Below, in pieces: positions 10,681 to 22,039 of a stretch of 64,000 bases of DNA. Under the pieces are notes generated by a model. That model saw nothing but the letters and a program-made list of their open reading frames with translations. It ran no database searches and had not been told where the DNA came from. The position numbers were made by a program, and so were the translations under genes. Source of the stretch: Adiantum capillus-veneris (lineage: Eukaryota; Streptophyta; Polypodiopsida; Polypodiales; Pteridaceae); contig CM043958.1 of assembly GCA_014529385.2 (NCBI GenBank), forward strand, positions 79,155,169 to 79,219,168, given 5' to 3'. How positions within the stretch are numbered: the first letter of the stretch is position 1; each line of letters opens with the position of its first letter.

Positions 10681-12631
10681 TTAAGAGCTCCCTCTCTCAT
10701 CCTCGCATAGCTCAGCATAACTGCCTATATCTATATAGAGCTCTCCGTTTAAACAGGTGTCCTCCGTTTCATTTTGTAGATTCTCTGCATGCACCCCATA
10801 GAGAGTAGCAGCTTGATGTTCATCTGGCACCACCTCAATGGCTTCTGACTGAGCATCTTCTCTGATCTCCTCCATTGATGCCGCTGTGATTGGCACATGG
10901 TAGCCTTCATACGTCTGTGCACTATGAGGGGCTACCTCTATGACATACCACCAGTTTGATGCAGACTTTGTAGGATGAAATATCACCTGCCAGAGCCACA
11001 TAACTTACATGAGAGCTTCCAAGCACATAAATTCTTAAATGGGATGTTAACTATTTACATACTTACTTGTTCACAATGCTCGGGTAGTACGAAAGTGTCT
11101 CTTAGGTCAGTCCATTTCTTAGTTGAATCCACCTCAAGAAAACCAAACTCTCCTCTATGCACGGTAGCATTGCGACCCTCCATGATTATCTTGAACCATT
11201 GCACGTCGAACAAGTCGACAAAAAATCCTCTATAATCAATCCTCAAAATCTCTTGTAGCATGCCTAAGTAAGTGAGTTCTGCCACCACAGAATCTGCATC
11301 AGAGGACCGTCGTTGACTAGACTGTTCAAATTTTGCCATGATTCCACAATCTTGAGTAAAACGCTTTCTGTCGATCCGTTCCACCCTAAAATGTGGACCT
11401 TTACACCATGCCTCTATGTATTCTAGGCTCTCCAGTCCCGTTGGATAGTTCATCGGTGGTCGTCTTCCTCGTCTCCACTCGTTGTGTGCCCTTTGTCGCT
11501 CTTGCTTTGCATCCTCATATTGTGAAATCCACTTTTGCATCATTGGATTGTGAACCATGCAAAATTGGTTGATTTGAGCCTCTAGATCTTTCGTCATCTT
11601 CTTCTCAACACAGAGATTGCACATGACAATCCCAGATATGCGCTCATTATCTATGGTTCGCCATAGCGTTTCCTAGGCTTTATCAAACCCGTCTAGCCAC
11701 TCTCCAATGTACACTAGGGACTCTTATACCAGCCAACCTTCTGCCATGCTACCCTGTGGACGTGTCTTTTGACGCACATATCCCTTGAGCGTTTTCATGA
11801 AACGTTCTAAAAATAACATCCATCTGAAATGTACTGTGCCAGCTATTTCCACCTCATCAACTATGTGAACAAGAAGATGCACCTAAATGGTTAGCATGGT
11901 AGTAGAAAAATGTTTCTCAAACATGCACACAACCTCCGCAGCATTTAGTTTGGTGAATGGTATGGAGTCTACGTTGATCTCCTTTTGTGAGATCCATTGC
12001 ACCAACTTCGCAAGTTTGTAGATTGTGTTACAGATGTCAAGAGACAAACATCCCTCAATGGCAACCGGTAAAATAAACTGCAAAACACGTGCAACAATGA
12101 TATTAAAGTCCACACATGCATTTGTTACACCATTCTCACTATGATATATTCCACTATGAACATACCTGACACATTTTATGCCAGTCGTATGACTTCAAAC
12201 CGGTAAGCTTTCCTTCTTTAGTAAAACACGTTCGGAGCGAGTGCGTTCTTGGGCTCTTGTGAAAATCCATGGTGCTTTAGGGAGTTTTATCGATCCATCG
12301 GACGCTGTTTGCGGCCAATATTTCTCCATATGATCCACATTTCTAAGGTCAACTCTGGCTCCCAAAGTATCTTTCTTGCCGGTTAGATGGTCCCACAGTA
12401 GATTACCCACATTCTTGATGCATGTTGGCCAGCGTCAAAGTCCGACGAGTTATAATTGGCAAAAGCTCGATCTATAATAGAAGGATCGAACTCGCTAAAT
12501 TTGCGAACGTGCTGCAAGGAAACACATCTTGTCCATCGCACAGCATGCTTGCAATGATTACAAGGACATAAGATCCTCGTTGAGAGATAGGTGTTTCGGT
12601 TGGACGGCCCCACATCCTCGTCACTACTCAT
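10681..12631 (-). pseudogene. CACTA transposase (TNPD-like) remnant
   Basis: Minus-strand pieces appear in family order. At 12631-12383 there is an N-terminal transposase-associated domain with CPCNHCKHAVRW. At 12410-12195 comes a late piece of the transposase core (GKKDTLGARVDL, DGSIKLPKAPW). At 12113-11640 a DUF4218-like region reads CNTIYKLAKLVQWISQKEI and MFEKHFSTTML, continuing with VHLLVHIVDEVEIAG. At 11624-10681 a DUF4216-like tail reads YRGFFVDLFDVQWF and FGFLEVDSTKKW, then across an intron NWWYVIEVAPHSAQTYEG. The main DDE catalytic core between the first two pieces is missing. Stops at about 11672 and 11728 and frame changes add to the decay. It shares the element with the TNPA-like remnant downstream. 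Confidence 0.82.
10987..11066 (-). other. 80 bp GT-AG intron in the TNPD-like gene
   Basis: On the minus strand the coding line ...LPEHCEQ reaches CAA|GTAAGTATG. It resumes after TCTGGCAG| with VIFHPTKSASNWW, which continues the DUF4216-like domain. The splice sites match plant consensus and splicing restores the domain. Confidence 0.75.
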
Positions 12632-12639
12632 AATGAGGG

Positions 12640-12691
12640 TAAAAATCTTATAACCTGGACAACAAATTTAATCTTCTATTGGCATTCTTCG

Positions 12692-12728
<37 letters not shown>

Positions 12729-13394
12729 TTCACACTGTAAACTACCTCACATTCTCTAGTCATGCCCAATCCCCGCACACTTCAGTCTAGAGGTGCACGG
12801 AGATCAGAACCACCGGGTTATAATCTCGTCTTTATTGGTCAATGCCTATATTTGTGGGTACAAGAAATCTACACACCCACGTCTACATGATACTGCATGT
12901 AGTGGACAAAACCCCTTTGCCTCTTCTCTAGCTGTAGCATTTCATAGCATCTTAACATCTTTTCACAATAGATCTTTGTCTGTAGCATGCAGGTACGCCA
13001 TTCTTGCAATGTAGCCGATGCCTGCTTTGCAATGTAGCTGATGCCTACTCAAACCACTTAATTCTTACTCTAGATTTGACGATTTGTGTAGTGTGTGTGT
13101 GTGTGTGTGTGTCTGACCCTTGGAATCGTCATCTTGCATCACTAATTTTTGTGTAGTCTCAAATTTCTCTTCCATTGCCTGATCATGACGGCTTATTGTA
13201 TGGTAGTAGCAATAGAACATGCAGGTGGAATTACTAGTCCGCATGGACTGTCGACGCTGTGAGCACAGGAAATTTTCTCATGTAGGAAAACGGATTCTTT
13301 TTCCGTGTTTTTCATATGAGCAAGTGTTTTTCATACAATGCTTAACATCATGAGCGCACCTTCATTGACATGCAAAGGGCACCTTCATTAACAT
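12640..13394. other. Upstream region of the TNPD-like remnant
   Basis: It contains a CT microsatellite (about 12696-12726) and a GT microsatellite (about 13088-13112). No coding frame is supported. It would include the leader of the CACTA transcription unit. Confidence 0.4.
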
Positions 13395-13690
13395 GCACTA
13401 ATATCTAACCTAAATCTAAAAAAAGCTAGTGCATCGAACATAAATATAAATCTAACATAATCTTAAACTCAACATAAAAATAAATCTAAATGTAATCTAA
13501 CCTAATCTAATTTAAATTTTAACATAATCTGTTTCTCTCTTTGTTTTCTCCCCTTACCTCTCTCGTAAATGAAATAAACCTAATCTAAATCTAACGTAAA
13601 TAAACCTAAATAAACATAAATCTAATCTAATTTAACTTAAATAAACCTAAATCTAATTTAACATAAGTCTACATCTAACCTAATCTTTAA
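13395..13690. repeat. AT-rich short-period repeat
   Basis: Irregular repeats of AACCTAAATCTAA / AACATAAATCTAA with a period of about 11-14 bp, interrupted by a CT-rich piece near 13530-13570. The motif resembles degenerate plant telomere-like (CCCTAAA) sequence but lacks true CCCTAAA runs. Confidence 0.6.
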
Positions 13691-14100
13691 CATCTTTTGG
13701 GATAGTTTCCTACGACGTTAAAACTCTCTTCTTCTTGTGTGTGTGTGTGTGTGTGCCAATAAAAAGAGAAAAATGGTATAACCTTTCTGTCACCCAATTG
13801 TGGTAGATTGGTTATGCCATTTCCCTGTTGAATAACAGGTCTTGATTTCAACTCCTCCTCGGCTAGATTTTTAGGTCTTTTTAATTAGTTTCCTACGACG
13901 TTAAATTAAACTCTCTTCTTCTCAGGTGTGTGTGTGGGGGTGTGTGTGCACGCCAATAAAAAAAGGAGAAAAATGGTAAAACTTTTCTATCACTGAAGTG
14001 TGATAGATTGGTTATGCCATTTTCCTCATGTATAACAGGTCTTGAGTTCAACTCCTGTCGATTAGATCTTTAAGGTCTACTGGGATAGTTTCCTACGATG
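13690..14100 (+). repeat. Two tandem copies of an about 200 bp unit with tRNA-like A and B boxes
   Basis: Each unit runs GATAGTTTCCTACGACGTTAA, a GT microsatellite, GAGAAAAATGGTA, then GATTGGTTATGCCAT and AACAGGTCTTGA...CAACTCCT. A-box-like sequence lies at 13801-13813 and 14001-14013. B-box-like sequence (GAGTTCAACTCC in the second copy) lies about 35-40 bp later, as in tRNAs. This suggests a tRNA-derived SINE-like unit. No tRNA cloverleaf is evident. Confidence 0.4.
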
Positions 14101-14133
14101 TTAAGACTCTCTTCTTCTTCTTCTTCTTCTTCT

Positions 14134-14168
<35 letters not shown>

Positions 14169-14317
14169 CCTCTCTCAATGTGTGTGTGCATTCTTTGTTT
14201 ATGCATGTGTGTGTGCGTTTTTGGTTTATGCATGCTCTCTCTCTCTTTTCCTCTCTCAATGTGTGTGTGCATTCTTTGTTTATGCATGTGTGTGCGTTTT
14301 TTTGTTTATGCTTGTGT

Positions 14318-14366
<49 letters not shown>

Positions 14367-14373
14367 AACACAA

Positions 14374-14434
<61 letters not shown>

Positions 14435-14558
14435 AAGAGAGGAAGGGATCATGAGAGTGAGGAGAGGGAAGGAGCATACTTGGCGCTCCTTCCTCTCCTT
14501 GTGTGTGTGTGTGTGTGTGTGTGTGGAGAAGAAAGAGAGAGAGAGAGCGAGAGCTCGT
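14101..14558. repeat. Compound microsatellite cluster
   Basis: CTT, CT, GT, GA and again GT tracts follow one another, including two copies of a CTCTCAATGTGTGTGTGCATT unit with TTGTTTATGCATGTG. Long open frames on both strands here are artefacts of two-base repeats. Element B is inserted at the right end of this cluster. Confidence 0.85.
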
Positions 14559-14759
14559 TGTCGAGAAATTTGCGGTCTTGCCAGGAAAGCACTGGGCTTA
14601 TGGCTGTGAGAGTTTGTGAGAGAACTCAACAAAAACTATATGAAGGAGTTAAACCATAGATGCCATGAAGACTAGGGTTTGGAAAGAAGTGCAATCAAAG
14701 AAGATTTACTCTTTCTCTCTTGCGCTCACACACACAAAGAAAGAACACAAAAGAGAATG

Positions 14760-14972
14760 TCAAAAATATAAAAAAATGAAAACATCAAGGCTATGGTCAT
14801 ATCGTATCATGGGTAATATGAAAGGGTTAATAGATGAGTTAATGGCATCCAATCTTGACTGACCAAATAGGCTACGAATTGTTCTTTGGAATTGTAGTTT
14901 TGTGCTTACCATAATATATATATTTTGTCTAGTGATTGGGATTAATTGTGTGTACAAATCCTCTTGGTTCAT
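14760..14972 (-). CDS. Accessory protein Xa in the LTR of B (3' copy)
   Basis: A 70-residue frame from ATG at 14972: MNQEDLYTQLIPITRQ at the start, KLQFQRTIRSLFG in the middle, FILPMIRYDHSLDVFIF near the end. It matches the first frame after the primer-binding site of element A (51174-51386) over its whole length, and more weakly its own neighbour Xb. Its ATG overlaps the Xb stop as ATGA. No transmembrane helix is obvious, but the last 10 residues are hydrophobic. I do not recognise the family. Confidence 0.6.
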   Translation of the reverse strand: MNQEDLYTQLIPITRQNIYIMVSTKLQFQRTIRSLFGQSRLDAINSSINPFILPMIRYDHSLDVFIFLYF

Positions 14973-15187
14973 AGCAAGATAACTACGCTTACGTCAAAAG
15001 AAAAGTTATAGTCTATGAGAGGTAGTATGATGGGATCCGGTGATAGAAGTATTTCATTAAGCCTTTCTGGGCCAAAGAGAAACACTATACGTTGTTGAAA
15101 GTGTATCTTTTGGCTAATCCATACGTTAATTCTAATAGATCGTACAGAGTGAAAGCAATAGAAATTATCATCATGTGGGTTATTCAT
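14969..15187 (-). CDS. Accessory protein Xb in the LTR of B (3' copy)
   Basis: 72 residues from ATG at 15187 (MNNPHDDNFYCFHSVRSIRI), with IHFQQRIVFLFGPERLNEIL in the middle and ending SFDVSVVILL. The open frame extends upstream to 15274, but the other two copies and element A all support the start at 15187. Related to 51408-51626 in A. The stop overlaps the Xa start by four bases. Confidence 0.6.
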   Translation of the reverse strand: MNNPHDDNFYCFHSVRSIRINVWISQKIHFQQRIVFLFGPERLNEILLSPDPIILPLIDYNFSFDVSVVILL

Positions 15188-16549
15188 CTTGGATAGTATG
15201 TGAGAAATGTAGATATGAGAGAAGTGAAGAGATGAGAAGTTTCCCTCCCAAGCCTTATTCTTGCACGTAGGCAATAAGGATACTGCGGGGAGAGATGTAC
15301 CTGTAGCAAAGAGAACCTAGAGAGGATGAATTACTAATAATGAGAGAGATAGGTTTGGTTAAGGAGATGAGATTAGATAAATATATATATGTTGGATTAG
15401 ATATGAAAATGAAAACAACAAGAAATCAAGAAAACATCAATGTAGAACACATCTTACTTGAAACCCTTCGGCACCATTATTGATGGAAGAGAGAAGAATA
15501 CGGGAGAATTAAATGTTGATTGATACGCCAAGTACAACACCTTCTTTGATTAGAGTTGATCTTACAAGAATGGCTAGTCTTCCTCTAGGAGAAAGTGTAG
15601 GCTTGGGCTTATGTTAATGGGGCTAAGTACAACTAGGCATTACTACTCACTCCCTCAAGAATTCCTCTCATCAATGGCTTGAATGCTTGAGTTCTTTCCA
15701 AAGAAGAAGAGGTCCCCTTTTATAGGTGAAGGGAACCCCCAAGGGTTTACACAAGAAGAGAGGAGCCAGTGTGAACATGAATTGGAAAAGTTGGAAATGA
15801 GCTGTCCTTGCATGATGTGGACAGACTGGGGTCCAGTATTTTGATCATATCTCCTCAACCCTGGCTCCAAATAAAAAAGTAAAAATATAGACAAAATCTT
15901 CAGCTCATTAGCTACGATTTTCATTTGAAAATCGTTTTCCAATTCGGATTGGAACCTTGTGTAAAAAATTCATCAAAATAGGGTCCATTTATGGGAGCAA
16001 AAGTCTTCATGTGGTCTCCTTAGCCTAGACTTTCATTTAATTCACAAGGACACCTCATGCCATATGAAAGCATGACATTGCTCCTTGACAAAGTTTTGTA
16101 ATCATGCTTGCAATAATGCATTAAAATAAGTGTATCTTTGAAATCATGCCACCTAGTGTCCCACTAGGATTTGATTCTCTCCTAGTAGCTATTTAAAAAG
16201 AAATATAAGAAAAGTATAAAAAATACGTAGAGTATATACATATTGGAGTTTACCCTAGATATAGGATCTAGCTAGGGTGTGAGATGATAATGAAATAGTA
16301 GAAATAAAGAATCAATGCTTTTTGCCCCAAGTTAAAGAGGCGGAGCTATTGATGCTTTTCCCATAGTATTTTCTGATGGTAAAGTAAGGATAGGTTACCC
16401 TTGAGAAAAATAATAGGATGAGATAGAAGGCTTATTATTATACTTAAATATGCATATGTACACTATAGGAAATATAATTATGTATCTAAAAAAATACAAG
16501 ATAGATCTTGTAGCATGCGTTCCCACTATGTACGTGTCACAGCACAACA

Positions 16550-16562
16550 TCCACCCCCTCTA
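16550..16562 (-). other. Polypurine tract of element B
   Basis: On the minus strand TTAGAGGGGGTGGA directly precedes the TGTTGTG start of the 3' LTR. Confidence 0.75.
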
Positions 16563-16607
16563 AACCTGCACATCCTCCGGTATGTGCCACATTGTCTCTT
16601 TGTAAGA

Positions 16608-17945
16608 TTAGACCTCTTGTACATCTTCCTTGTCTTCTTCTTCACTGAATGATTCTAGAGCTTCATGTTCACTTTGATCTTCACCTGTGTTTTTCTCTTC
16701 TTCCTCATCAATGTCTTCTAGATCATGGTCTCCTCTTCTCTTAAACATTTTAATCCTTTTTCCTGCAATGGGAATCTTTACTTCTGTACCATCTAGTTCA
16801 GACAAGCTATAAGTAGCATTTTAATGCACATGCTTTACAACATACGGTCCAAACCATCTTTTTGAGAACTTACGCATGACTGTGTGCTAGTTATCAAGGC
16901 TACTATCATACACTAAAACCCAGTCACCTTTGTCAATTGCTTTGCTCCTAAGTCGATGTCGCTTATCAAAATAGTCCTTGTTTTTCAACCTTGCATTTTT
17001 GAGTCGTTCTTTTTCAGCTTCAATGTCTCCAGGTCTTCTCTCTAGCTGCCTTATACGCAGTGCAAGGAGATCTTCCCTACTAAGCTCCTCTTGCCAAGGT
17101 AGTACATTCCATGTGGGAATTGTATCCTCAATAGGCATCACTGGCTTTTGACCATGCATTAGCTCCGCAGGCATGTAGCCAGTTACTGAGCTATGTGTTG
17201 TACGATCAGCCCATAAAGCATATGGTAACAATTTTGGCCACTCACCAACTCTTCCTTCGCAAGCCTTGGCCAAAGCTTTGATGATAGGAGGATGCCCTCT
17301 TTCACTCTTTCCATTGCCTTCAGGGTTGTAAGCTGTAGTAAGAGAAAGCTTGATCCCTAATCTAGAAAAGAACTCCCTTGCTTCTTTGGCATCCAGTTCA
17401 CCTCGATCTGCAGTGATTTTTCCCACACAACCATAACAGCAAATCACCTCATCAAGAAGGAATTTGCACACAGCTTCTGTGGTCTTAGCTCTTAATGCTC
17501 TTCCTTCAACCTGGTTAGTTAGGTCCTCTCGTGCAAGAACCAAGTATCTTATCTGCCAGAGTCCTAAAGGCATCGTGACTAGATCCACAACCCATTTATA
17601 GTGCATGGATAGTGGATATGTAGGGTGCAATCCATCACGATGTCGAACATTTGAATACATTTGACAAGTTACACATGACTCTACAAACTGAGATACATCT
17701 TTATACATACCCTTCCACCAGTATTTTTCTTTCAACTTGGAGAAGGTTGCCCACACACCCCTGTGTCCAGCCCATAGATTCTCATGAAACTCTTGCATGA
17801 GCTTTACTTGAGTCTCTTTTTTACATATAACCCGTTGTGGTGTAGCACCCTTTTGTTTAGGATGCTTAAACAAGTAACCATCCCTTAAAAAGTACCCATA
17901 TGCTTTCCTACGTATCCTCTTGAATTCTTGTTTAGACCAATCATC
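16608..17945 (-). pseudogene. Integrase of element B, with acidic C-terminal tail
   Basis: HHCC finger: FHENLWAGHRG...ESCVTCQM. Core: LVLAREDLTNQVEGRAL, ITADRGELDA (second catalytic Asp) and YNPEGNGKSERGHPP (Glu). Then WADRTTHSSVTGYMPAELMH and a chromodomain-less C-terminus with RWFGPYVV (GPY/F-type). The end is a run of acidic residues (DIDEEEEKNTGEDQSEHEA). In-frame stops occur at the 17943-17945 junction with RT, at 16887 and at about 16824. Motif spacing looks more like gypsy elements I associate with basidiomycete fungi than like typical angiosperm ones; this is from memory and untested. Confidence 0.85.
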
Positions 17946-19406
17946 CTATTTTGTTAGAGTACTCAAGTACCTTCCAATAGAAATCCAATCACCTTCATAA
18001 AGATCTTTCAAGAACAATTCAAGTGAATTAGTCATGCAGACATTGTTACCTTTGACATGAGAGATAGAATAGAATTTTGTGCCTACATCATCTCCCTCAT
18101 CAATCATTTGTGACTCATCTTCATACCTTGCCCTTGATAGCATATCTGCCACTGTATTTTCTTTACCTGCAATGTGCTTAAACTCGGGATTTAAGGACTT
18201 AATGTAGGCAATCCACCGCAACATAGCAATGTCTGGTGTTGAGCAGCTTGTAATCATCCCAAGAAGTGGTAGACAATCTGTTTCTACAACCACACATGCA
18301 CCAATTAGGTACTCTTTCCCACTTTTCAAGGCTGTAACCATACCCCATAACTCTCTCTTTATCTGTGGATAGTTTCTTTGGCGAGCACTTAGTACCTTTG
18401 CTCCAAATCTTACCACATACCTGTGTCCTTCTTTGTCATCTTGCCCTATTGCCCATTCAATCCCTGTAGGACTGGTATCTACTCTCACAATCACTGGCCT
18501 TTGACACTCATAGTCTACCTTTCTCAAAGTCGTTGCTGACTGGAGTAACTCCTTTAGCTTTTTCATGGATTTTACATGTGCTTCTGTCCATTTAAACTTT
18601 TGATTCTTTCTAAGCAGCTGATAAAGAGGATCAGCTACATGTGCATAATGTGAAATCCAAATAACATAGAAGACACATGCTCCCAGAAACCTTCTAACCT
18701 CAGTGATGCTAGTGCATGTTTCTTTCATTCTTTGGATGGAATCTACCTTTGATGGACAAGGTTTCCTACCATATGGCCCGCACATGCGCCCCACAATGAG
18801 CACTTTTTTGACACCAAACATAGACTTTTTCCCTGACAATGTAAGATTCACTTCTTCCAACCTAGACAAAATTTTATCACAATCATTTATGTGATTTACC
18901 ACAAACCTGCGACATCCCTTGAGATCCAAAGCTTCATCTTTGTCACTTTCTTCACATCCTTTGATAGGCAAATCATCAATGAAAGGCATTGTGATTTGAG
19001 GAATAAAGTCACGTAAGACCTTATTCATCCCATTCATCATATGTGCAACCGAGTTGGTTGCTCCCTGTGGCATGGTACACATCCTTACCAAACCCAAAGG
19101 TGTCCTCATGGTTGTCAAGTCTCTGCTTTCGATTGCAAGCTGAAATTGATCATACCCTGAGTAGAGATCCCCCATTGAGTAGATTGCCCTCCCTGCAAAC
19201 GCCTCTGCAAATTCATCCACAATTGGACCTATACCTACATTTCTAATTGTCACCTTGTTCACTGGTTGCATATCTTGGATGAAGCGTAGAGAACAATTCT
19301 TCTTTGGAACTGTGAACCGCCTGTTTGAGTATGGAGCACAAGAAGGCTCAAAGATTCCCATTTTGATTTTCTCATTCAGTAGCTCTACTAACTTTGGCAA
19401 ATGAGC
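17946..19406 (-). pseudogene. Reverse transcriptase and RNase H of element B
   Basis: Minus strand from 19400. RT motifs: RRFTVPKKNCSLRFIQDMQP, YSMGDLYSGYDQFQLAI, TPLGLVRMCTMPQGATNSVA and the catalytic box MPFIDDLPIKG. RNase H follows with VRVDTSPTGIEWAIGQ, IKRELWGMVTALK and VETDCLPLL, so D, E and D are kept. A TAG separates this block from the upstream frame at 19401-19406 where the related fragment F has Lys, and another TAG ends it at 17946. Reading frame is otherwise continuous with integrase. Confidence 0.88.
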
Positions 19407-20153
19407 CTATGGAACCGGAATAGGCCACAGATTCCAAGGCACATGAGGTATTGTGAAAATTACCATAGGAGCTACAATATAAGGATCAACACATCCTATC
19501 TCATGTGGCTCAAATGCAAAAGCCTTACCATGCTTTGAAAGCATTTCTTTGAAGCACTTTGTCTCCTCCTGTGTTAGAAACTCCTCGCAACCAATCTGCA
19601 ACTCTTGAAAAGACTCCTTTGTGAAGGTATGCCCGATCTTTTTAGGATTCCGCAAACTTGGTTGTAAAGAAGCCTGTTCAATATTTTCCCTGTTGTTGGG
19701 TGGTAAGGGTGAAGCTACTGGTTTCACCTTCTTTGCTACACTCTTGTATTTAGTTTCAACATGGACTTCTAGGCCAACTGTTTGGCTTTCTTTAAAGGCT
19801 TCTATTACTTGATACATTTCCATAGAGCAAACTTCCACAACTTCATTTTCAAGATGCAAACTAGACCTCATTATAGCATCAAGCTCACCCATAGTATCTA
19901 CAAAAGAAACTTGTTCACACAAACCCAAAACATTTTCAGTAGGCTTTAGCAACCCACTCTTTTTCATGCCTATTTGTACATTATGCACATATTGCCTCTC
20001 ATATCTCTTCAAATCTTCAAGTTTTGTAAAACATACTGATCCATTCCTTGTTACCAAGGAGCTCATTGAGAAAGTTTCACCTATTTTTGGATCAGGCGAG
20101 ACCCTTTTTCTTTCTGTACCACTGCAATCCCGCCTTACAATGGTACTTGGCAA
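19407..20153 (-). pseudogene. PR-RT linker region of element B
   Basis: It is related over most of its length to 40496-41296 of fragment F (FTKLEDLKRYERQYVHNVQ; KKIGHTFTKESFQELQIGCE; GCVDPYIVAPMVIFTIPHVP). It is the stretch between protease and RT that contains a long unrecognised part followed by the RT fingers. The open frame has no ATG at its start. It follows a single-base frame change in the A-run (plus strand) at 20152-20156. Confidence 0.75.
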
Positions 20154-20782
20154 AAACCCATCATTTCTCTATGATCATGAAACTCTTTGCTTACCTTTGG
20201 TAGAGGATGTTCTCTGAGGTTGTCACGATTTCTTTCATGGTTTATACAGACTGTGAGAAATTGGACGGCTCGTTTACCATCTTTGCTACGTATTCTAGCA
20301 TATGGTGAACAATCGTCCATTACCTTTGTTTCCATTCGAACTCCCACAACCTAGGGTTGTCCAAGGATGAGATGATATGAAGATGTATCCTGTACAAAGA
20401 AGTTTTGGTCAATCTTTACACCACCTATTGTTACCTTCACACCTGGACATGTTGCATACAATTCACCGGATGAATTGTTTGCCACTTTTACCATCCAGCC
20501 ATGATCTGTGTCCATCGGCCATTTGCACTTGTTGTAGAGACTCTTTGACATTATGTTTATTTCTGAACCATGGTCAATCAAGGCAACAAATGGCTCTTCA
20601 AGATCACCTACCTTGACCAAAGTTTCTGTAGTAGCCCTTTCCCAATGACTTCGTGAATAGTAGCTCCTAGGAATATCTTCAACTTCTTCATCATCATTTG
20701 AGAAATACACTTGCTTCACTCTCCCACTAGATTGGTAGCATCCTACCACAGCTCCATCATTCTCCTTATTTTGCAGTTGCAT
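20135..20782 (-). pseudogene. Retropepsin domain of element B with DHG active-site motif
   Basis: LVKVGDLEEPFVALIDHGSE holds the active site, DHG in place of the usual DTG/DSG. Downstream are NIMSKSLYNKCKWPMDTDHG, VTIGGVKIDQNFFVQDTSSY and ILGQP, the last being the retropepsin ILGRP-type flap end. A TAG at 20351-20353 interrupts right after ILGQP, then GVRMETKV and YARIRSKDGKRAVQFLTVC continue in the same frame. Fragment F has the same downstream motif at 43594-43824. Confidence 0.8.
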
Positions 20783-20827
20783 CCCTTGTGTCTTCGAGGT
20801 TTCCCCTTCAACCTGTGGACGAGAAAC

Positions 20828-21955
20828 TCAAGCAAGGGTTTGCCTCTTCCTCTTGATGATGTCAATGATCTCCTCGTGGAATTCACGCTTTGCAATGCCA
20901 AGAACTTCTCCCAGAGTGAACTCAATCTTGCTATTCAAGATTCTTTCCTCCAAGACTTTCTTTAAATCTGTAGCAACCTCAATATCAGATTGTAGTTTAT
21001 AAGTTGGGCCTTTTGTCTTACCTTTTGTTGGCTCTTTCTTCTTTCCTATTGTAGACTCCTCCATGAGTACTTCAAGTGGAGATGCTCCTTTTGTTGAGGG
21101 TGTTTGAGAAGGAATTGAGTCACTTCTTCCCCCAGTTCTAGAAGCTCTTTTTGATGGTCCTTCATCAGCATTCTCACGTCTGCGCTTCTCTTCTACAATT
21201 GCCTCATTTTGTTGGCATTTTGTAATGTAGGCATGCACTGACAATGAGTCCACTGGATCATTCCATCCTCTTTCTAGACGTATGCAATCACCTGCTTCAT
21301 GTAGAATCTCATTTGTAAGCTTTCCCTTTTTAGCTAATTGCATGACATTTGGCCAAATTTGACCATGATGGTCACTCATCTCTTCATCACAAAAATGCTC
21401 AATTTTTACTCCATAAGTAGCTGCCTCAACTGAAGAGGTGGCATGCTTAGTTGCCATATCTTCAACTAAGGTTTGCATTCCCCCCTTCCCAAAGTTAGTT
21501 CTCAAGGGTAGACCTGTCTCTCTTAAGTGGATTTTACCATCCTTAAAAAAGACAACATCTTTTGACAAAGCATCACTAAAATCATCACAATCCCTTCTTA
21601 CATGGTCTGTACTATCACACGAAATACATCTATTAACAAACCCTTCTTTGGGCTGTTGTCTTTGCCTAAGAAGTGGCCCTGATGGTTGGCCTTTTTCTTC
21701 AAGCTTTGCAAGCTTCACCTTCAAGTCACGCATTCCCTTCACAAGCTCATCTAGCATGGACTCATCAAACTTAGGAGCGATAAAAGTAGGCTTTACCATT
21801 TTGTCAGAAGTTGAGGTGGAAGGACTTGTAGTATTTAGTACCAGCTTGTCCCTTCTTCTTTGTCGTTTGGCAAGCAGTGAGACAGCACCTTCAACCTCAT
21901 TCCAGTCTGTCTTTAGTCCTTGCTCAGCATCTTTATCTTCAAGAAGAAGCTCCAA
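20828..21955 (-). pseudogene. Gag C-terminal and Gag-PR region of element B
   Basis: Charged, low-complexity protein. A single zinc-knuckle-like box reads CISCDSTDHVRRDC (C-X2-C-X4-H-X4-C). Ends ...IIKRKRQTLA at a TGA that is in frame with the protease region. It is in frame with the N-terminal gag at 22040-22360 across a TAA-containing gap of 28 codons. A role in RNA packaging is expected from the zinc knuckle. Confidence 0.75.
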
Positions 21956-22039
21956 ATTTTCTTAAAACTCTTTATCTGCAGCTTGTAAGAAAAGATCTGT
22001 CTTTTTAGCATCTAGTGTGGCCCTTTCTGTCCTTGTGAG

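Larger units (their letters stand above)
14559..16549 (-). repeat. 3' LTR of element B
   Basis: 1991 bp, nearly identical by eye to 22563-24555 with scattered substitutions. Sense start TGTTGTGCTGTGACACG at 16549, sense end CTCGACA at 14559. It contains the two overlapping X frames (14760-15187) and a conserved block around TGGGGTCCAGTATTTTGATC shared with LTRs of other elements in this window. Confidence 0.9.

Noticed and set aside
13985-14065. A functional tRNA gene
   Set aside because: Only box-like similarity; no acceptor stem or full cloverleaf could be drawn.
14098-14659. Long open frames on both strands, up to 159 residues
   Set aside because: They are built from CT/GA/GT tracts, where two-base repeats keep frames open without coding meaning.
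21438-21965. 175-residue plus-strand frame
   Set aside because: Antisense to the gag of element B, with serine-rich composition from the opposite strand's charged codons.
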